Shown here in pieces: positions 50,855 to 57,784 of a stretch of DNA of 64,000 nucleotides. The translations under genes and the position numbers were made by a program. This DNA is from Gp6-AA40 sp035571515. GTDB lineage: Bacteria > Acidobacteriota > Vicinamibacteria > Vicinamibacterales > UBA2999. The notes below the pieces were generated by a model that worked only from the letters and a program-made list of their open reading frames with translations, was not told the DNA's origin and searched no databases. Within the stretch, counting starts at the first letter, position 1. Every line of letters starts with the position of its first letter. The stretch is taken from NCBI GenBank assembly GCA_035571515.1, contig DATNCQ010000214.1, positions 124,001-188,000 of the forward strand. Direction: 5' to 3'.

Positions 50855-51082
50855 TTATCCGTGCGTCTCGTCGTCTGTCGCCATCAGCAGGATCACCGCG
50901 GCGGCCGCGAGCAGCGCGAACGTGCCGCAGAACCACGCCGCGAGCAAGCCGGCGTAGATGAAACCGGTGCGGCCGGCGAGCGCGTCGGCGGGCGAGAACA
51001 GGCCGAACAGCCAGAGCAGCTGGACGAGCGTGAGGACCGCGGCCACGGCGGCGATACCTCCGCCGATCAGACGATCGGACAT
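50855..51082 (-). CDS. 75-residue membrane protein
   Basis: Two to three hydrophobic segments (IGGGIAAVAAVLTLVQLLWL, GFIYAGLLAAWFCGTF, LLAAAAVILLMA) and a short acidic C-terminus. Not recognised. AGGAGAAGG before the ATG at 51082 is a strong ribosome site. It heads a two-gene unit with the 45-residue protein, under its own -24/-12 element. Confidence 0.72.
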   Translation of the reverse strand: MSDRLIGGGIAAVAAVLTLVQLLWLFGLFSPADALAGRTGFIYAGLLAAWFCGTFALLAAAAVILLMATDDETHG

Positions 51083-51117
51083 GGGACCTTCTCCTTGTTG
51101 ATGCGCGCGGAAAGGAG

Positions 51118-51132
51118 GCATGTCCGGTGCCA
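51118..51132 (-). promoter_or_regulatory. Predicted sigma54 promoter of the small membrane operon
   Basis: On the minus strand TGGCACCGGACATGC: perfect TGGCAC, GG/GC spacing of ten, one deviation (ATGC for TTGC). The inferred start is about 51106, leader 24 bases. Confidence 0.7.
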
Positions 51133-51197
51133 CGGTCGCGGGCGGGCGCGCCGCGCCGATCCGTTCAGGAATACGTGCGCCTTCGCACGGGCGCATC

Positions 51198-51226
51198 GGC
51201 GCCGCGCGAAAGACTTCGCGGGCGCC
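51198..51226. promoter_or_regulatory. Predicted enhancer of the small membrane operon
   Basis: A long near-perfect palindrome: GGCGCCGCGCGAA-AGAC-TTCGCGGGCGCC with one bulged base, centre about 51212.5, about 106 bp upstream of the inferred start. T6 follows at 51231-51236 on the plus strand, so it also looks like an intrinsic terminator, but no plus-strand gene ends nearby. Confidence 0.5.
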
Positions 51227-51299
51227 GCTGTTTTTTCCCCGCGCGCGCCCGCTGGCGGCGAGCCGTATGGATTTCTAGATGAAAGGCTTCGCGGGCACG

Positions 51300-52325
51300 C
51301 TAGTTGGTCGCGAGCGTGTCGTGGCGCTGCGGCATCTGCAGGAAGCTGCGCATCACGTGCCACAGCTGGTCGCGATTGAGGCCGAGCACCACCGAGTGTG
51401 ACATCCCCGGCAGCACGATCAGCTGACGATCGCGGTTCGGCAGCTTGCGGAAGAAGCTGACGAGATCGTCCTCCGTCGCGATGCCGTCGTACTCGCCGCG
51501 CACGAGCAGCACCGGCGCGTGCACCTTGAGCGGATCGACGACGGGCAGGTTCGCCGACATGTCGAGATAGGTTCCGGTCGGCACGCTGTCGCCGAACGGC
51601 ATCTCGGCGTCGGCCAGCGCCTCGGCGACCGCCGTATCCGCCGTGCCGGCCTTGTCGCGCGTGAAGATGCTGCGAATCATGTCGCGGTCGCGCGGCCGGC
51701 GGTTGTGCGTCTGGTAGAACTCGAGCTGTTTCGCCCGATCGGTCAGCGTCGGCGAGCCTTCACCCGTGTACGTGAATGCCGCGAGCACGAGTCGATCGGT
51801 GCGATCGGGGTAGGCCATCGCGAAGGCGCCCGCGCGCAGCCCGCCGGACGACTCGCCGAAAAAGTGAAGCCTGCGCTGGCCGGTCTCCTTCATGACGAGG
51901 TCGGTCGCGACCTTCAGATCCTTCACGCCCTCCGCGATGTCCGAGTTGCCTGCCGTCCGCGACGACCGTCCATAGCCCTCGAAGTCCATCGTCCAGACGT
52001 CGAAGCCGTAGCCGGCGAAGGTCTCCATCAGCGAGTACTCGCCGCGGCCGGGCACGGTCAGGTCGAAGGTCGGCCGCCCCGACAACGAGGAGCCGTGCAC
52101 GAGGAAGAGGACCGGCAGCGGGCGCTCCCCCGCCTTCGGCGCGGAGCGCCGCTTGCGGAACATGTAGAGCTTTGCGTCGCCCTTCTGCGCCCAGTACTCG
52201 TGGCTCCAGGCAGGCGGACCTGAAGGTCCGCCTCTACGTTCCTGCGCTAACACTGGCGCGGCGAGCGCGGCGAGGCCGCCCATGCCGAGCCGTGCGAAAA
52301 ACGAGCGACGCGAGTTATCTGCCAT
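51300..52325 (-). CDS. Tat-exported alpha/beta hydrolase
   Basis: A 341-residue hydrolase with a twin-arginine signal (SRRSFFARLG, then a hydrophobic stretch to VLAQ). Oxyanion region LFLVHGSSLSG, nucleophile elbow FFGESSGGLRAG, Asp in VRGEYDGIA and His in PGMSHSV complete a Ser-Asp-His triad. Just after the signal the sequence QERRGGPSGPPAWSH is encoded by a REP-like palindrome (52213-52232). It overlaps the upstream phosphatase-like gene by 11 bases. Substrate unknown. Confidence 0.88.
   Translation of the reverse strand: MADNSRRSFFARLGMGGLAALAAPVLAQERRGGPSGPPAWSHEYWAQKGDAKLYMFRKRRSAPKAGERPLPVLFLVHGSSLSGRPTFDLTVPGRGEYSLMETFAGYGFDVWTMDFEGYGRSSRTAGNSDIAEGVKDLKVATDLVMKETGQRRLHFFGESSGGLRAGAFAMAYPDRTDRLVLAAFTYTGEGSPTLTDRAKQLEFYQTHNRRPRDRDMIRSIFTRDKAGTADTAVAEALADAEMPFGDSVPTGTYLDMSANLPVVDPLKVHAPVLLVRGEYDGIATEDDLVSFFRKLPNRDRQLIVLPGMSHSVVLGLNRDQLWHVMRSFLQMPQRHDTLATN
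52213..52232. repeat. REP-like palindrome inside a coding region
   Basis: GGCGGACC-TGAA-GGTCCGCC, a perfect 8-bp-arm palindrome followed by TCTACG, the same element class as the intergenic hairpins. It lies in frame within the hydrolase gene, at the junction of signal peptide and mature protein. Confidence 0.75.
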
Positions 52326-52842
52326 GGGAGTGGATGTAGTTGAGCGCGAACGGGCGGAACCGATCGTTCAGTCCGAGCGCGTTGGCCTCCGTCAGCGCGC
52401 GCTGCTCGTCCCAGCCGTCGGCGAGCACGCGCTTGACCATCCAGAGCGACGCGGCGCGGCCGCCCGCGGCGCAGTGCACGTACGCGGGCTGATTGGCCGG
52501 CGCCGTGACCGCCGCGATGAAGTTGTCGATCAGGTGCGCGTCGGGGTTCTGCGCGTCGAACGGCAGGTGGACGTACCGCATCCCCGCCGCCTTGACGGCA
52601 TCGCCCTCTTCCTCGACCTGCGCGCCCTGCTCGCTGGCGAGGCGCAGGTTGATCACCGACTTGAAGCCCATCTTCGCGATCTCGCGGATCGCTTCGGGCT
52701 TGGTCGCGCCGCCGCACGCGATGGTCGTCTCCACCTGCGCGAACGTCGAGATGCCGGCGATGTCTTTCTTCGTCACCTGCTGCCCCGATACGGCCGCCGC
52801 CATGAACACGCCGACAACGACGAGTACAAAGGTGAATTTCAT
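52315..52842 (-). CDS. Exported tyrosine-phosphatase-like protein
   Basis: A 175-residue protein with a signal peptide (to about VSGQQ). The fold is dual-specificity/DUF442-like: MGFKSVINLRLASEQ, then the P-loop VHCAAGGRAAS (Cys-x5-Arg: C, A, A, G, G, R; one residue shorter than the usual HCx5R). The short loop makes phosphatase activity uncertain. The ATG at 52842 opens a clean signal. It overlaps the hydrolase start by 11 bases, so the pair is coupled. Confidence 0.75.
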   Translation of the reverse strand: MKFTFVLVVVGVFMAAAVSGQQVTKKDIAGISTFAQVETTIACGGATKPEAIREIAKMGFKSVINLRLASEQGAQVEEEGDAVKAAGMRYVHLPFDAQNPDAHLIDNFIAAVTAPANQPAYVHCAAGGRAASLWMVKRVLADGWDEQRALTEANALGLNDRFRPFALNYIHSHGR

Positions 52843-52862
52843 GCGCGGATGATACACCCGGA

Positions 52863-52882
52863 GGCGGACCTGAAGGACCGCC
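52863..52882. repeat. REP-like hairpin
   Basis: GGCGGACCTGAAGGACCGCC followed by TCTGCG, with one mismatched pair in the arms. It is in the 61-base gap between the DUF4159 gene and the phosphatase-like gene, both minus strand. Confidence 0.6.
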
Positions 52883-52903
52883 TCTGCGGACGAACCTGGG
52901 GGA

Positions 52904-53740
52904 CTAATGGGTGAGGGCGTAGAGGAGGACGTCGATCCCGACCGAGTAGGCATCGGGTGAGAAGTTGAGGAAGTATTCCTTCTCCTCGCCCTCGCGCTCC
53001 CAGCCGTCGGGAATGTCGTCGTTGTGGATCATCACGACCATGATGCGGCCCTTCGCGTCGACGACCGCCCGCGCGCTCTGGGTGCCGGGCGAGACGCCGC
53101 GCTCGGTCGTGCCGCCGCCGCTGCGCCGCCACGACTGAATCGACGACATCTGCGGCAGGTGCTTGAGCTCGAACTGCGTGTGCCAGATCGGGTGGCCCAT
53201 CGGCAGGTCGACGGTCGGATACGTTTCGCGTGGCAGCACGCGGCCGATCTGCTGGTCGAACTGGTCCTTCGCCAACGGCCCCCAGTAATCCGACACGAAC
53301 GCAAAGCCGCCCTTGAGGAAGTACTCGCGGAACTGCTTGACCTCCTGGTCGTTGAAGATGGCGGTGCCCGCGTCTTCCATGAGGACGAACGGACATTGAA
53401 ACAGCGCCTGGTCCGTCAGACGGACGACGACATACTCGGGGTCGGAGTGGTCCGGCTGCTTCGTCACCCGCGTCCGGGTGAGCTCGCCGAGGCGGACGCT
53501 GAAGTTGATGTCGGCGCCGGGATAGTCGGTGTCCCACCCGCGCTTCTCACGCCGGTTGCTCGTGAACTGCACGCGGCACATGTTGAAGGCGCCCTTGAAG
53601 CTGTTCGCGGTGGGATACCGGGGCGGCGTGTAGCCGTAGTAGCCGCTGAAGATCTGCTGCGCGTACGCGAGGCCCGCCACGGCGCCTATCCCGGCGGCGA
53701 CGAGCACGACGACGACCGCAACTGCCGACCTGCGGTGCAT
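52904..53740 (-). CDS. DUF4159 domain protein, exported
   Basis: A 278-residue protein with an N-terminal transmembrane/signal segment. The DUF4159 pattern is clear: CRVQFTSNRREKRGWDTDYPGADINF, YVVVRLTD and a GGFAFVSDYWG strand-turn, as in glutamine-amidotransferase-like folds. The C-terminal IPDGWEREGEEKEYFLNFSP is typical. Family members accompany gliding or MoxR-type operons elsewhere; no such genes are here. Function unknown. Confidence 0.85.
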   Translation of the reverse strand: MHRRSAVAVVVVLVAAGIGAVAGLAYAQQIFSGYYGYTPPRYPTANSFKGAFNMCRVQFTSNRREKRGWDTDYPGADINFSVRLGELTRTRVTKQPDHSDPEYVVVRLTDQALFQCPFVLMEDAGTAIFNDQEVKQFREYFLKGGFAFVSDYWGPLAKDQFDQQIGRVLPRETYPTVDLPMGHPIWHTQFELKHLPQMSSIQSWRRSGGGTTERGVSPGTQSARAVVDAKGRIMVVMIHNDDIPDGWEREGEEKEYFLNFSPDAYSVGIDVLLYALTH

Positions 53741-53863
53741 GGGAAGGCCCTATGGTACTGCCGATGCTCCTTGACTGCACAGACTGGCGGGGAGCACACT
53801 CACGACGCCCGCCTTCGCGCCTGGTAGGCGTCCGCCCGGCGGGGCAGCTTTAGGAGGCTCGAT

Positions 53864-56029
53864 ATGAGGATGACGCGCCTGATCGTCCTGCTCTGCTTCG
53901 TCCTGGGGTCAGCCATCTCGCTGACCACGCTCCGGGCCCAACAGGGCGGCGGAGCGGTCGCCATCGACAACGACGACATCGGCGGCGTCGTCACCGGTGC
54001 CCGCGGGCCGGAAGCGGGCGTCTGGGTGATCGCGGAGACGCGCGACACGCCGACGCGGCTGATCAAGATCGTCGTCACCAACGACCAGGGACGATACGTG
54101 TTGCCCGACCTGCCGAAGGGGACCTACGACGTGTGGGTCCGCGGCTACGGGCTCGTCGATTCCCCGAAGGTCAAGGCCACGCCCGGCAAGGCGGTGAACC
54201 TGGCCGCCGTCACCGCACCGAACGCGGCGGCCGCCGCGCAGTACTACCCGGCGCAGTACTGGTGGTCGATGATGCAGCTGCCGCCGAAGAGCGACTTCCC
54301 GGGCACGGGCTCGGGCCCGGGCGGCAACGGCATCGCGCAGAACATCAAGAGCCAGGGTGAATGGGTCCGCAACATCGTCGCGACCGACGCGTGCACCGCG
54401 TGCCACCAGATCGGCGGCAAGGCGACGCGCGAGATCCCGAAGGCGCTCGGCTCGTTCGAGGACTCGGTGGCGGCGTGGGATCGCCGCATCCAGTCGGGTC
54501 AGGCGGGCGGCGCGATGAGCGCCCGCTTCACGCAGGTCGGCCGCACCCGCGCGCTGCAGATGTACGCCGACTGGACCGACCGCGTCGCGCGCGGCGAGCT
54601 GCCCGCGACCGCGCCCGCGCGCCCGACGGGGCGTGAGCGCAACATCGTGATCACGATGTGGGACTACGGCACCGACAAGACGTACCTGCACGACGAGATC
54701 TCGAGCGACAAGCGCAACCCGACGGTCAACGCCAACGGACCGATCTACGGCGCGACCGAGGAGAGCACGCAGTTCCTCCCCGTCGTGAACCCCGCGGACA
54801 ACTCGGCAACGCAGGTCGCGCTCGTGGTCCGCGACCCGAAGACGCCGAGCGCCGCGGATCAGCCGCCGGCGGCGCCCTCCGCGTACTGGGGCGACGAGGT
54901 GATCTGGAACAGCCAGTCGGTGTCGCACAGCTTCGCGATGGACAAGCAGGCGCGCGTCTGGGTGGCGGCCCGCATCCGCCCGGGTGAGACGGCCGCCTAT
55001 TGCCGCGAGGGCGGCAGCCACCCGTCCGCCAAGGTCGTGCCGATCGCGCAGAACAACCGCCAGATGCAGATGTGGGACCCCAAGGCGAAGAAGATGACGA
55101 CGGTCGACACCTGCTTCGGGACGCATCACCTCAACTTCGACGACAACGACAAGCTGTGGTTCACGGGCAGCGGCCCGGTGATCGCGTGGTTCGACACGCG
55201 CATCTACGACCGCACGCACGACGAAGCGCAGGCCCAGGGCTGGGCGCCGTTCGTCCTCGACACCAATGGCAACGGCAAGCGTGACGCGTTTGTCGGCATC
55301 AACGAGCCGATCGACCCGACCAAGGACAAGCGGATCCAGGGCGGCTTCTACGGCGTCGCCCCGGCGCCCGATGGGTCGGTGTGGGGCTCGGTGCTCGGCA
55401 TGCCGGGCTCGCTCATTCGCGTCGTCCCGGGATCCGACCCGACCAACACGGCGCTGTCGGAGATCTACGAGATCCCGTGGAACAACCCGAAGGCCCCGGC
55501 GCAAGGCTTCGCGCCGCGCGGCATGGACGTCGATTCCAAGGGCGTCGTCTGGACGACGCTGTCGAGCGGACAGCTGGCCAGCTTCGACCGCCGGAAGTGC
55601 AAGGGACCGCTGAACGGTCCGAACGCGACCGGCCAGCACTGCCCCGAGGGATGGACGCTCTACGCCTACCCCGGCCCGAACTTCAAGGGCGCGGTTGACG
55701 TCGCGAGCGCCGACTCGGCGTACTACAACTTCATCGACCGCTTCGACATGCTCGGCCTCGGCAAGGACATCCCGCTGGCGACCGGCAACGAGTCGGAGGC
55801 GCTGAACGCGCTCGTCGACGGCAAGTTCATGACGTTCCGTATCCCGTATCCGATGGGCTATTACGGCAAGGGATTCGACGGGCGCATCGACGACGCCAAC
55901 GGCGGCTGGAAGGGGAAGGCGGTCTACTCGACCTTCGCGACCCGCGCGCCGTTCCACATGGAAGGCGGCAAGGGACAGGTGGCGAAGATCATCAAGTTCC
56001 AGGTAAGACCCGACGCCCTATCGAAGTAG
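53864..56029 (+). CDS. Exported carboxypeptidase-regulatory / heme / propeller protein
   Basis: A 721-residue protein: signal (to about LRAQQ), a carboxypeptidase-regulatory-like Ig domain (about 35-115, GRYVLPDLPKGTYDVWVRG), one c-type heme site CTACH near residue 178, and a long propeller-like region resembling virginiamycin B lyase/SMP-30 strands (VWVAARIRPG, GSVWGSVLGMPGSLIRVVPG, GMDVDSKGVVW). A heme between a sugar/protein-binding Ig domain and a propeller suggests a redox enzyme, but I do not recognise a characterised homologue. GGAGG before the ATG. A strong terminator follows at 56055-56098. Confidence 0.78.
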   Translation: MRMTRLIVLLCFVLGSAISLTTLRAQQGGGAVAIDNDDIGGVVTGARGPEAGVWVIAETRDTPTRLIKIVVTNDQGRYVLPDLPKGTYDVWVRGYGLVDSPKVKATPGKAVNLAAVTAPNAAAAAQYYPAQYWWSMMQLPPKSDFPGTGSGPGGNGIAQNIKSQGEWVRNIVATDACTACHQIGGKATREIPKALGSFEDSVAAWDRRIQSGQAGGAMSARFTQVGRTRALQMYADWTDRVARGELPATAPARPTGRERNIVITMWDYGTDKTYLHDEISSDKRNPTVNANGPIYGATEESTQFLPVVNPADNSATQVALVVRDPKTPSAADQPPAAPSAYWGDEVIWNSQSVSHSFAMDKQARVWVAARIRPGETAAYCREGGSHPSAKVVPIAQNNRQMQMWDPKAKKMTTVDTCFGTHHLNFDDNDKLWFTGSGPVIAWFDTRIYDRTHDEAQAQGWAPFVLDTNGNGKRDAFVGINEPIDPTKDKRIQGGFYGVAPAPDGSVWGSVLGMPGSLIRVVPGSDPTNTALSEIYEIPWNNPKAPAQGFAPRGMDVDSKGVVWTTLSSGQLASFDRRKCKGPLNGPNATGQHCPEGWTLYAYPGPNFKGAVDVASADSAYYNFIDRFDMLGLGKDIPLATGNESEALNALVDGKFMTFRIPYPMGYYGKGFDGRIDDANGGWKGKAVYSTFATRAPFHMEGGKGQVAKIIKFQVRPDALSK

Positions 56030-56134
56030 TCGGGTCAACTCCCACCTTCCAACTCCCAACTTCCAAGGCACCCGGCCTTGGGAGTTGGGAATTTTTTTGG
56101 GAGTTGGGATTTGGGAGTTGGGGTTTGGAGTTTT
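56030..56134. repeat. Fifteen-unit heptad array filling a convergent gap
   Basis: The 105-base gap between the two stop codons equals 15 x 7 and parses into CAACTCC, CACCTTC, CAACTCC, CAACTTC ... TTGGGAG, TTGGGAA, TTTTTTT, GGGAGTT, GGGATTT, GGGAGTT. Pyrimidine-rich left units pair with purine-rich right units. Confidence 0.8.
56055..56098 (+). terminator. Intrinsic terminator after the heme/propeller gene
   Basis: A 15-bp stem (56055-56069 with 56075-56089, one G-T wobble), loop ACCCG, followed by AA and T7 (56092-56098). It is built entirely from heptad-array units. Confidence 0.8.
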
Positions 56135-56800
56135 CTAGCGCCCCCGTATCCGTGGCGTGGCCACGTCCGGTTCGTTGTGGTTGATGTTGTTGTAGCGGAT
56201 GCGTGTGCCGTTCTCGTCGAGCCAGCTGAGTGACTGCTGGAAGATCGTCGGCGGCGGGTAGTTCCTCGGCACCCTCGCCTCGAGGATGACCAGCCGGTTG
56301 TCGTGCATGTAGATGGAGGCGAAGATCTTCGACTGATCCTTGTTGTCCCTCAGCTGCAGTTCCTGGCCAGAAACCAGGTCCGCGAAGTTCGCCATCACGT
56401 CGACGACCTTCACGTCGCGCTGCAGGAACTTCGATCCGGCGTAGATCACGGCGCCGCGCACGTCGTTCTTCCAGTAGCCGAGCCCCCAGTCGTGGATCCC
56501 CTGGCACGTCTCGGCGCCGGACGGGCACGACATCGAGCGCTCCGAGAGCAGGCGTTGAATCGGGTTGTAATCGACCACGGTGATCGTGAAGCGGCCCGTC
56601 CCCTGCGTCCCGCTGTAGACGCGTGCCGGCAGGATGGCGCCGAACTGCGAGGTCCACGTCGTCTCGGTGACGGTCGGCGTACCCGGGAAGTTGACGCTGA
56701 AGCGCTCGTCCTTGCTGATGAACTCGTCCCACTCCTGCGCGAACGCGGATCCCGACAGGGACAGGACCAGTACGGATGACACGAGCGTCAGGCGCTTCAT
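56135..56800 (-). CDS. Exported protein of unknown function
   Basis: A 221-residue protein with signal peptide (cleavage about SAFAQ). The mature part begins EWDEFISKDERFSVNFPGTP, a pattern seen in many exported acidobacterial and deltaproteobacterial proteins, followed by beta-rich sequence with two Cys (MSCPSGAETCQG). No catalytic motif. GAGGG before the ATG at 56800. The start overlaps the stop of the next gene upstream by four bases. Confidence 0.68.
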   Translation of the reverse strand: MKRLTLVSSVLVLSLSGSAFAQEWDEFISKDERFSVNFPGTPTVTETTWTSQFGAILPARVYSGTQGTGRFTITVVDYNPIQRLLSERSMSCPSGAETCQGIHDWGLGYWKNDVRGAVIYAGSKFLQRDVKVVDVMANFADLVSGQELQLRDNKDQSKIFASIYMHDNRLVILEARVPRNYPPPTIFQQSLSWLDENGTRIRYNNINHNEPDVATPRIRGR

Positions 56801-57459
56801 GGAACCCTCGTTTTCAGGCTGTTGCTGTCGTTCTTCTTCGAGTCGCTCGCGCGCAGCTCGAGGTCGCACGGCATGGCGGCGGGGCGCGGAATCGACGCCC
56901 GCACGGTGCCGCCCGTCGCCTTCCCTCGCACCACGCCGACTTCCGGCTCGCCGCCGCACGCCATCGTGAACCAGACGTACGGCAGGTCGCCGACGTCGGA
57001 CTTCTCGTCGGCGGCGGCAAACTGCACGTCCACCGTGGTTGGCGCCGCGGTGACGACCTTCAGGTCCGAAATGGCCGGCACGTGGTCCGGAATTACCAGG
57101 CTGGTCGGGGTGGAACGCCCGGCGGGCGTCACCAGGACCAGCGATCGGCTCCCCGGCGCCGCGTCACGCGCCACGTTGAGCGTCACGTCCCACCAGGCGA
57201 CGTTCTGGGACAGTTCCGCCCGCTTGGCGTTGGTGACGCTCGCGACGGTGACACCCGCCGCGGGCGAGATCTCGGCGCCCTGGAACATCTCACGGCTCGG
57301 AATCGCGACGTGGATCACGCTGGTCTGGCCTCTAACCAGCTGATTCGGAAACGCGAACTCGATAGCGGGCATCTGCTGCGCATCGGCGGTGCGCGTCCAG
57401 GGGCCAAGGGTGGCGAGAAGGGCACAGCCGACGACGAACGAAGCTCCCGAATGCATCAT
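56797..57459 (-). CDS. Exported Ig-like protein of unknown function
   Basis: A 220-residue protein with a signal peptide (to about ADAQQ). It is beta-rich with two Ig/FN3-like halves (LVRGQTSVIHVAIPSREMF, WWDVTLNVARDAAPGSRSL, AISDLKVVTAAPTTVDVQF). No known motif. Two adjacent ATGs (57459, 57456) can serve as start. It is coupled by ATGA to the gene at 56135-56800, so the two probably act together in the envelope. Confidence 0.65.
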   Translation of the reverse strand: MMHSGASFVVGCALLATLGPWTRTADAQQMPAIEFAFPNQLVRGQTSVIHVAIPSREMFQGAEISPAAGVTVASVTNAKRAELSQNVAWWDVTLNVARDAAPGSRSLVLVTPAGRSTPTSLVIPDHVPAISDLKVVTAAPTTVDVQFAAADEKSDVGDLPYVWFTMACGGEPEVGVVRGKATGGTVRASIPRPAAMPCDLELRASDSKKNDSNSLKTRVP

Positions 57460-57522
57460 GGGCGGCGCGAAATCTACCACAAATGGGCTAGTGCCCGCGC
57501 GAACTCTGCCGATAAACGGTGC

Positions 57523-57756
57523 ATGGAACCCATGCTGCTGCTCACGACGCTGGCACTCAGCCTGGGCCTCAGTCTCGCGATTTCACGCGTGTTCCTGGGG
57601 TGCGTCTTCCACGTGATGACGCATGGCCGCCTCCCATTCGTCTTCTACTGGCGCCGGGTGATCTTCGCGACCGCCCTGTTCTGGCTCTGGTACCTGACGC
57701 CGATGGTCGCGTCCAGCCACGCCGCTGTCAGCGTCATGCGTTTCCTGATCCCGTAG
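57523..57756 (+). CDS. 77-residue membrane protein
   Basis: Two hydrophobic helices (MLLLTTLALSLGLSLAI; VIFATALFWLWYLTPMV) linked by a His/Arg-containing loop (CVFHVMTHGRLPFVFYWRR). Family not recognised. It starts 63 bases from the divergent exported gene and precedes the di-heme cytochrome by 28 bases, so a role in the same respiratory module is possible. Confidence 0.6.
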   Translation: MEPMLLLTTLALSLGLSLAISRVFLGCVFHVMTHGRLPFVFYWRRVIFATALFWLWYLTPMVASSHAAVSVMRFLIP

Positions 57757-57784
57757 GCGCGAAAATGCGCTAGCCTGTGCAGCC

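Noticed and set aside
51198..51236. Intrinsic terminator of an unknown plus-strand small RNA
   Set aside because: The hairpin plus T6 fits, but no plus-strand promoter or gene end is visible within 500 bases. Its position and core match the enhancer elements of the island better.
51114..51278. Plus-strand 52-codon frame beginning ATGTCCGGTGCC after AAAGGAGG
   Set aside because: The ribosome site is one base from the ATG, which is too close. The frame is low-complexity Arg/Ala, and it runs through the predicted promoter and palindrome of the opposite operon.
53754..53767. Sigma54-like GGTACTGCCGATGC before the heme/propeller gene
   Set aside because: Only one half fits well, there is no palindrome at the expected distance, and it is outside the island. 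Could be chance.
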